DNA of 64,000 nt. It comes from CAYQPF01 sp964419225. GTDB lineage: Bacteria; Cloacimonadota; Cloacimonadia; Cloacimonadales; CAYQPF01. This document shows positions 61,797 to 64,000 of the stretch, in pieces. The position numbers and the translations under genes are program-made. Position 1 is the first letter of the stretch. Each line of letters opens with the position of its first letter. The DNA is taken from NCBI GenBank assembly GCA_964419225.1, contig CAYQPF010000008.1:10635-74634 (forward strand), written 5' to 3'. Below the pieces are notes generated by a model that made no database searches, had not been told where the DNA came from, and saw nothing but the letters and a program-made list of their open reading frames with translations.

Positions 61797-62528
61797 CTAA
61801 GTTTTGCTTATCAAATCAATCGGAACAAGAAACTTCGAAAAGCGGTTTCCTTCTTTATCCCGCAAATTACCATTACTATTCTGTACCATCACTGTCGCCT
61901 TATTTGAAAAACGGTAAAGCAAGCCTTTCAATATCTTTTTCTTATAAGGAAATTCTACCATATCACCAATCTGTAAATCCTTTTCCCGCAGGGTCTTCTC
62001 CTTTAACGTGACTAATTTATGCTTTCTTTCCACATGCCCAAACATATTCCAAAGTATTGTTCTAAACTGTTTCCCGGCACATCTTGACTTTCCGGTTAAA
62101 TGGAATTCCACTAAATGAATCATTTCATGCTCCATAACACGCATTAAAGCTTCCAGTCTGTCCTGACATTTCAATCCGCCAATCTCTATATCCCTGTTTT
62201 CCCCATCAAAGGAATGAAAAAATAAATCAGGTGAGAATGAGATCACAAACAATCCTTTCGACATATGGAATTTCGTCTGCCCGGCTGAACTTTTTAACCT
62301 TCTGTTGAATTTGAAAGAAATCCTTTTGCCAAGTGTGTCGGTAAAATAGTTTTGAAAGAAGAATTTGTCGTACAATTCAAAGAGTTTTTTCAGATCACTG
62401 ACTGCCATTTCCTCAAAATTCGCAGATTTAATAAACTTGGAATTCTGCAGCATTTCCTGATAAATCGTAGTAAATAAAATGAATTGCGTCTTCTCCGGGA
62501 CCGGAGTATTAATTATAGTTTGAAGCAC
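61797..62528 (-). CDS. SprT-like zinc metallopeptidase-family protein
   Basis: A 243-residue soluble protein with the zinc motif HEMIH (His134, Glu135, His138) inside VMEHEMIHLVEFHL and the helical and beta layout of SprT-like proteins, with a basic tail that could bind nucleic acid. Bacterial SprT proteins are largely uncharacterised; eukaryotic SPRTN cuts DNA-protein crosslinks, and no such role is shown here. The start is GTG 62528 after GAGGAGAGGA. Its length is above the usual 150-170 for SprT, because of extra N- and C-terminal segments. Confidence 0.78.
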   Translation of the reverse strand: MLQTIINTPVPEKTQFILFTTIYQEMLQNSKFIKSANFEEMAVSDLKKLFELYDKFFFQNYFTDTLGKRISFKFNRRLKSSAGQTKFHMSKGLFVISFSPDLFFHSFDGENRDIEIGGLKCQDRLEALMRVMEHEMIHLVEFHLTGKSRCAGKQFRTILWNMFGHVERKHKLVTLKEKTLREKDLQIGDMVEFPYKKKILKGLLYRFSNKATVMVQNSNGNLRDKEGNRFSKFLVPIDLISKT

Positions 62529-62635
62529 TATTGAATCCTCTCCTCAAAACTATCCCTTTTCTATTCCCTCTAACACCCAACCTGGACAAGCCAGAACCAA
62601 AAATGTTAAATGATATCTGATTCTTCTCTTCCCAA

Positions 62636-62692
62636 ATTCCCCTCCAATGGAGGGGTGGCAGCTTGCTGACGGGGTGGTTGATGCCTTCAGAA
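62636..62692 (+). repeat. Intergenic phrase AATTCCCCTCCAATGGAGGG
   Basis: It holds a hairpin CCCCTCCA / TGGAGGGG (62639-62654) followed by TGGCAGCTTGCTGACGGGGT, a unit of the kind dispersed in genomes of related phyla. The rest of 62529-62810 shows nothing else. Confidence 0.6.
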
Positions 62693-62810
62693 CACTTGAT
62701 TCTTTGCATTTAACTCCTATTATTCTGCCAAAAAGTGAAAGAATTTTTGTGGTAAGGTAATAACACCTTTCTCCTTGTGGATAAATAATTTTCTGGAGTA
62801 AAAACATTAC

Positions 62811-63548
62811 TTAAAACTTTCCTACCTCAAAGAATTCATCGATCTGGGGAATCTTAGCTTTCTTGGCATCTTCCAATGTCCCGTTATAAAGCATTTTTCC
62901 CTTATCCAGAAATATTATCTTATTCGCGATCCTATGAATACTGGCCAACTCATGCGTAACAATGACAATCGTCATTTTCAACTGATTCTTCAATTGGAGG
63001 ATTAATTCATCTAGAGAAGCACTTGTCAGCGGATCAAGTCCTGCTGAAGGTTCATCACAAAACAGAATGACAGGATCAAGTGCCAATGCTCTAGCCAATG
63101 CCGCACGCTTTTTCATACCTCCGGATAACTCGGAAGGTAATAAATGAATGGCATGACTCAGATGTACCAAATTCAACTTTACTTCAATTATTCTGCTGAT
63201 GATTTCCGGAGGAAGATTAGTATGCTGTTCTAAAGGAATAGATACATTATCAAAAATTGGCTGTGAGTTCAATAATGCTCCACCCTGGAAAAGCATTCCA
63301 ACTTTTATTAAGACTTTCTCAAATTGAATTTCATCCATTGCCAGGATGTCTTCATTAAACATCTTTACACTCCCGGAAAATGGCTCATTCAACCGCAGAA
63401 TGTTCTTTAATAAGGTTGTTTTTCCACAACCACTACCGCCCAGAATAACAGTTACTTCTTCCGGATAGATGTTTACTGTTACTCCATCCAGAATAGTTTT
63501 GTCACCATATTTGGCGACCAAGTCTTTTACTTCTATTATTGGTTCCAT
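62811..63548 (-). CDS. mlaF: MlaF-type ABC ATPase of a lipid-trafficking transporter
   Basis: A 245-residue ATPase with Walker A GGSGCGKTTLLK, signature LSGGMKKRAALARAL, Walker B VILFCDEPSAGLDP and H-loop IVTHELASIHRIANK. The sequence style and the neighbour MlaE permease place it in the Mla/Mce phospholipid transport group. It starts 1 nt after the permease stop, so the two are coupled. The mlaD-type subunit lies outside the window. Confidence 0.88.
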   Translation of the reverse strand: MEPIIEVKDLVAKYGDKTILDGVTVNIYPEEVTVILGGSGCGKTTLLKNILRLNEPFSGSVKMFNEDILAMDEIQFEKVLIKVGMLFQGGALLNSQPIFDNVSIPLEQHTNLPPEIISRIIEVKLNLVHLSHAIHLLPSELSGGMKKRAALARALALDPVILFCDEPSAGLDPLTSASLDELILQLKNQLKMTIVIVTHELASIHRIANKIIFLDKGKMLYNGTLEDAKKAKIPQIDEFFEVGKF

Positions 63549-63549
63549 A

Positions 63550-64000
63550 TTAATTCAGATAGATAATGCTAAAAATAGCGTCAAATACGATTACTGCAAA
63601 GATTGATGCAACTACGGACATGGTTGTAGCTCTGCCTACACCTTCTGCTCCGCCCTTGACTTCAAAACCATAATAACTGCCTATGATCACTATGACCCAG
63701 GCAAAAAATAAACTCTTACTCATACTGACCATTATATCCTTGAAATCAAGGATCTTGATAGCTTCCGTCATAAAAGCTGTAACCGTGAGATCAAGATATG
63801 TTACTGCGACTAAAAGACCTCCGAGCAAACCCATAGCTATAGCCAACATCACCAGCAACGGCATACAAATTGTAACTGCATGGAATTTGGGCACCACCAC
63901 ATAACGGATAGGATTGATCGCCATCATTTTCAGTGCATCAAGCTCTTCCGTTACCTTCATCGTAGCTATTTCTGAAGCAATGGCTGAACCGCTCCGCCCT
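63550..64000 (-). CDS. mlaE: MlaE-type ABC permease, partial (5' end beyond the window)
   Basis: The last 150 residues of an MlaE/YrbE permease. The frame is open to the window edge and reads RSGSAIASEIATMKVTEELDALKMM, the hallmark of this family, followed by membrane helices and GSYYGFEVKGGAEGVGRATT. The upstream part is not visible. Confidence 0.9.
   Translation of the reverse strand, partial: GRSGSAIASEIATMKVTEELDALKMMAINPIRYVVVPKFHAVTICMPLLVMLAIAMGLLGGLLVAVTYLDLTVTAFMTEAIKILDFKDIMVSMSKSLFFAWVIVIIGSYYGFEVKGGAEGVGRATTMSVVASIFAVIVFDAIFSIIYLN

Overview
The window looks like a low-GC, Gram-negative-type (diderm) anaerobe of the Fibrobacteres-Chlorobi-Bacteroidetes neighbourhood, plausibly a Cloacimonadota-like lineage assembled from a metagenome. 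Evidence for two membranes: a PorV/PorQ-family outer-membrane protein, five secreted proteins ending in type IX secretion (T9SS) type-A sorting domains, LptF/LptG-type permeases, and MlaF/MlaE-type genes at the right edge. A tungsten aldehyde:ferredoxin oxidoreductase and a rubrerythrin-like protein fit an anaerobe. A run of exactly 100 N at 20922-21021 marks a scaffold join. The phylum assignment is inference.

Layout. 8-15671 (minus strand): two T9SS cargo groups. The first is an operon of M6 metalloprotease, PorV-like protein, subtilase and a helical-repeat protein; the second is a secreted protein plus a 1546-aa subtilase. 17272-29671 (plus): a signalling block with two large PAS hybrid histidine kinases, then a SiaA/SiaB/SiaC-like phosphatase, kinase and phosphoprotein set ending in a soluble hybrid kinase instead of the SiaD diguanylate cyclase. 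29865-35052: rubrerythrin-like protein, EnvC-like degenerate LytM protein, a YrdC/low-molecular-weight phosphatase fusion, a GcvT-family protein and an M14 carboxypeptidase. 35288-40368: aldehyde oxidoreductase, a T9SS cargo gene, and a truncated secreted gene into which a second copy of the oxidoreductase 5' end is joined. 40539-50312: LptF/LptG pair, then a Gld-type ABC operon with a membrane histidine kinase at its end. 50382-55843: PKD/SUMF1 lipoprotein and a CHASE2-adenylate cyclase, SH3-M48 protease, repeat-protein operon. 55856-64000: PAS kinase, aminotransferase, Nramp transporter, SprT-like protein, MlaF and partial MlaE.

Intergenic DNA is unusual. Most gaps over about 200 bp are mosaics of short recurring phrases, many built on 7-nt units, that recur across the window with a consistent pyrimidine-rich strand inside each island. 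There is also a 160-bp MITE-like element with 16-bp perfect terminal inverted repeats and a 6-bp target duplication (51751-51922).

The most novel-looking item is a two-copy leader cassette (15710-16078 minus; 37998-38285 plus) ahead of two T9SS-cargo genes. Both copies keep a TTGACTA box, fixed spacings, a Shine-Dalgarno plus small ORF beginning MKDYCGYVMPSAESSI whose internal differences are all synonymous, and a second 7-codon ORF (MKMIDYG or MIKIDYG) behind a perfect AAGGAGG just before the secreted-protein gene.
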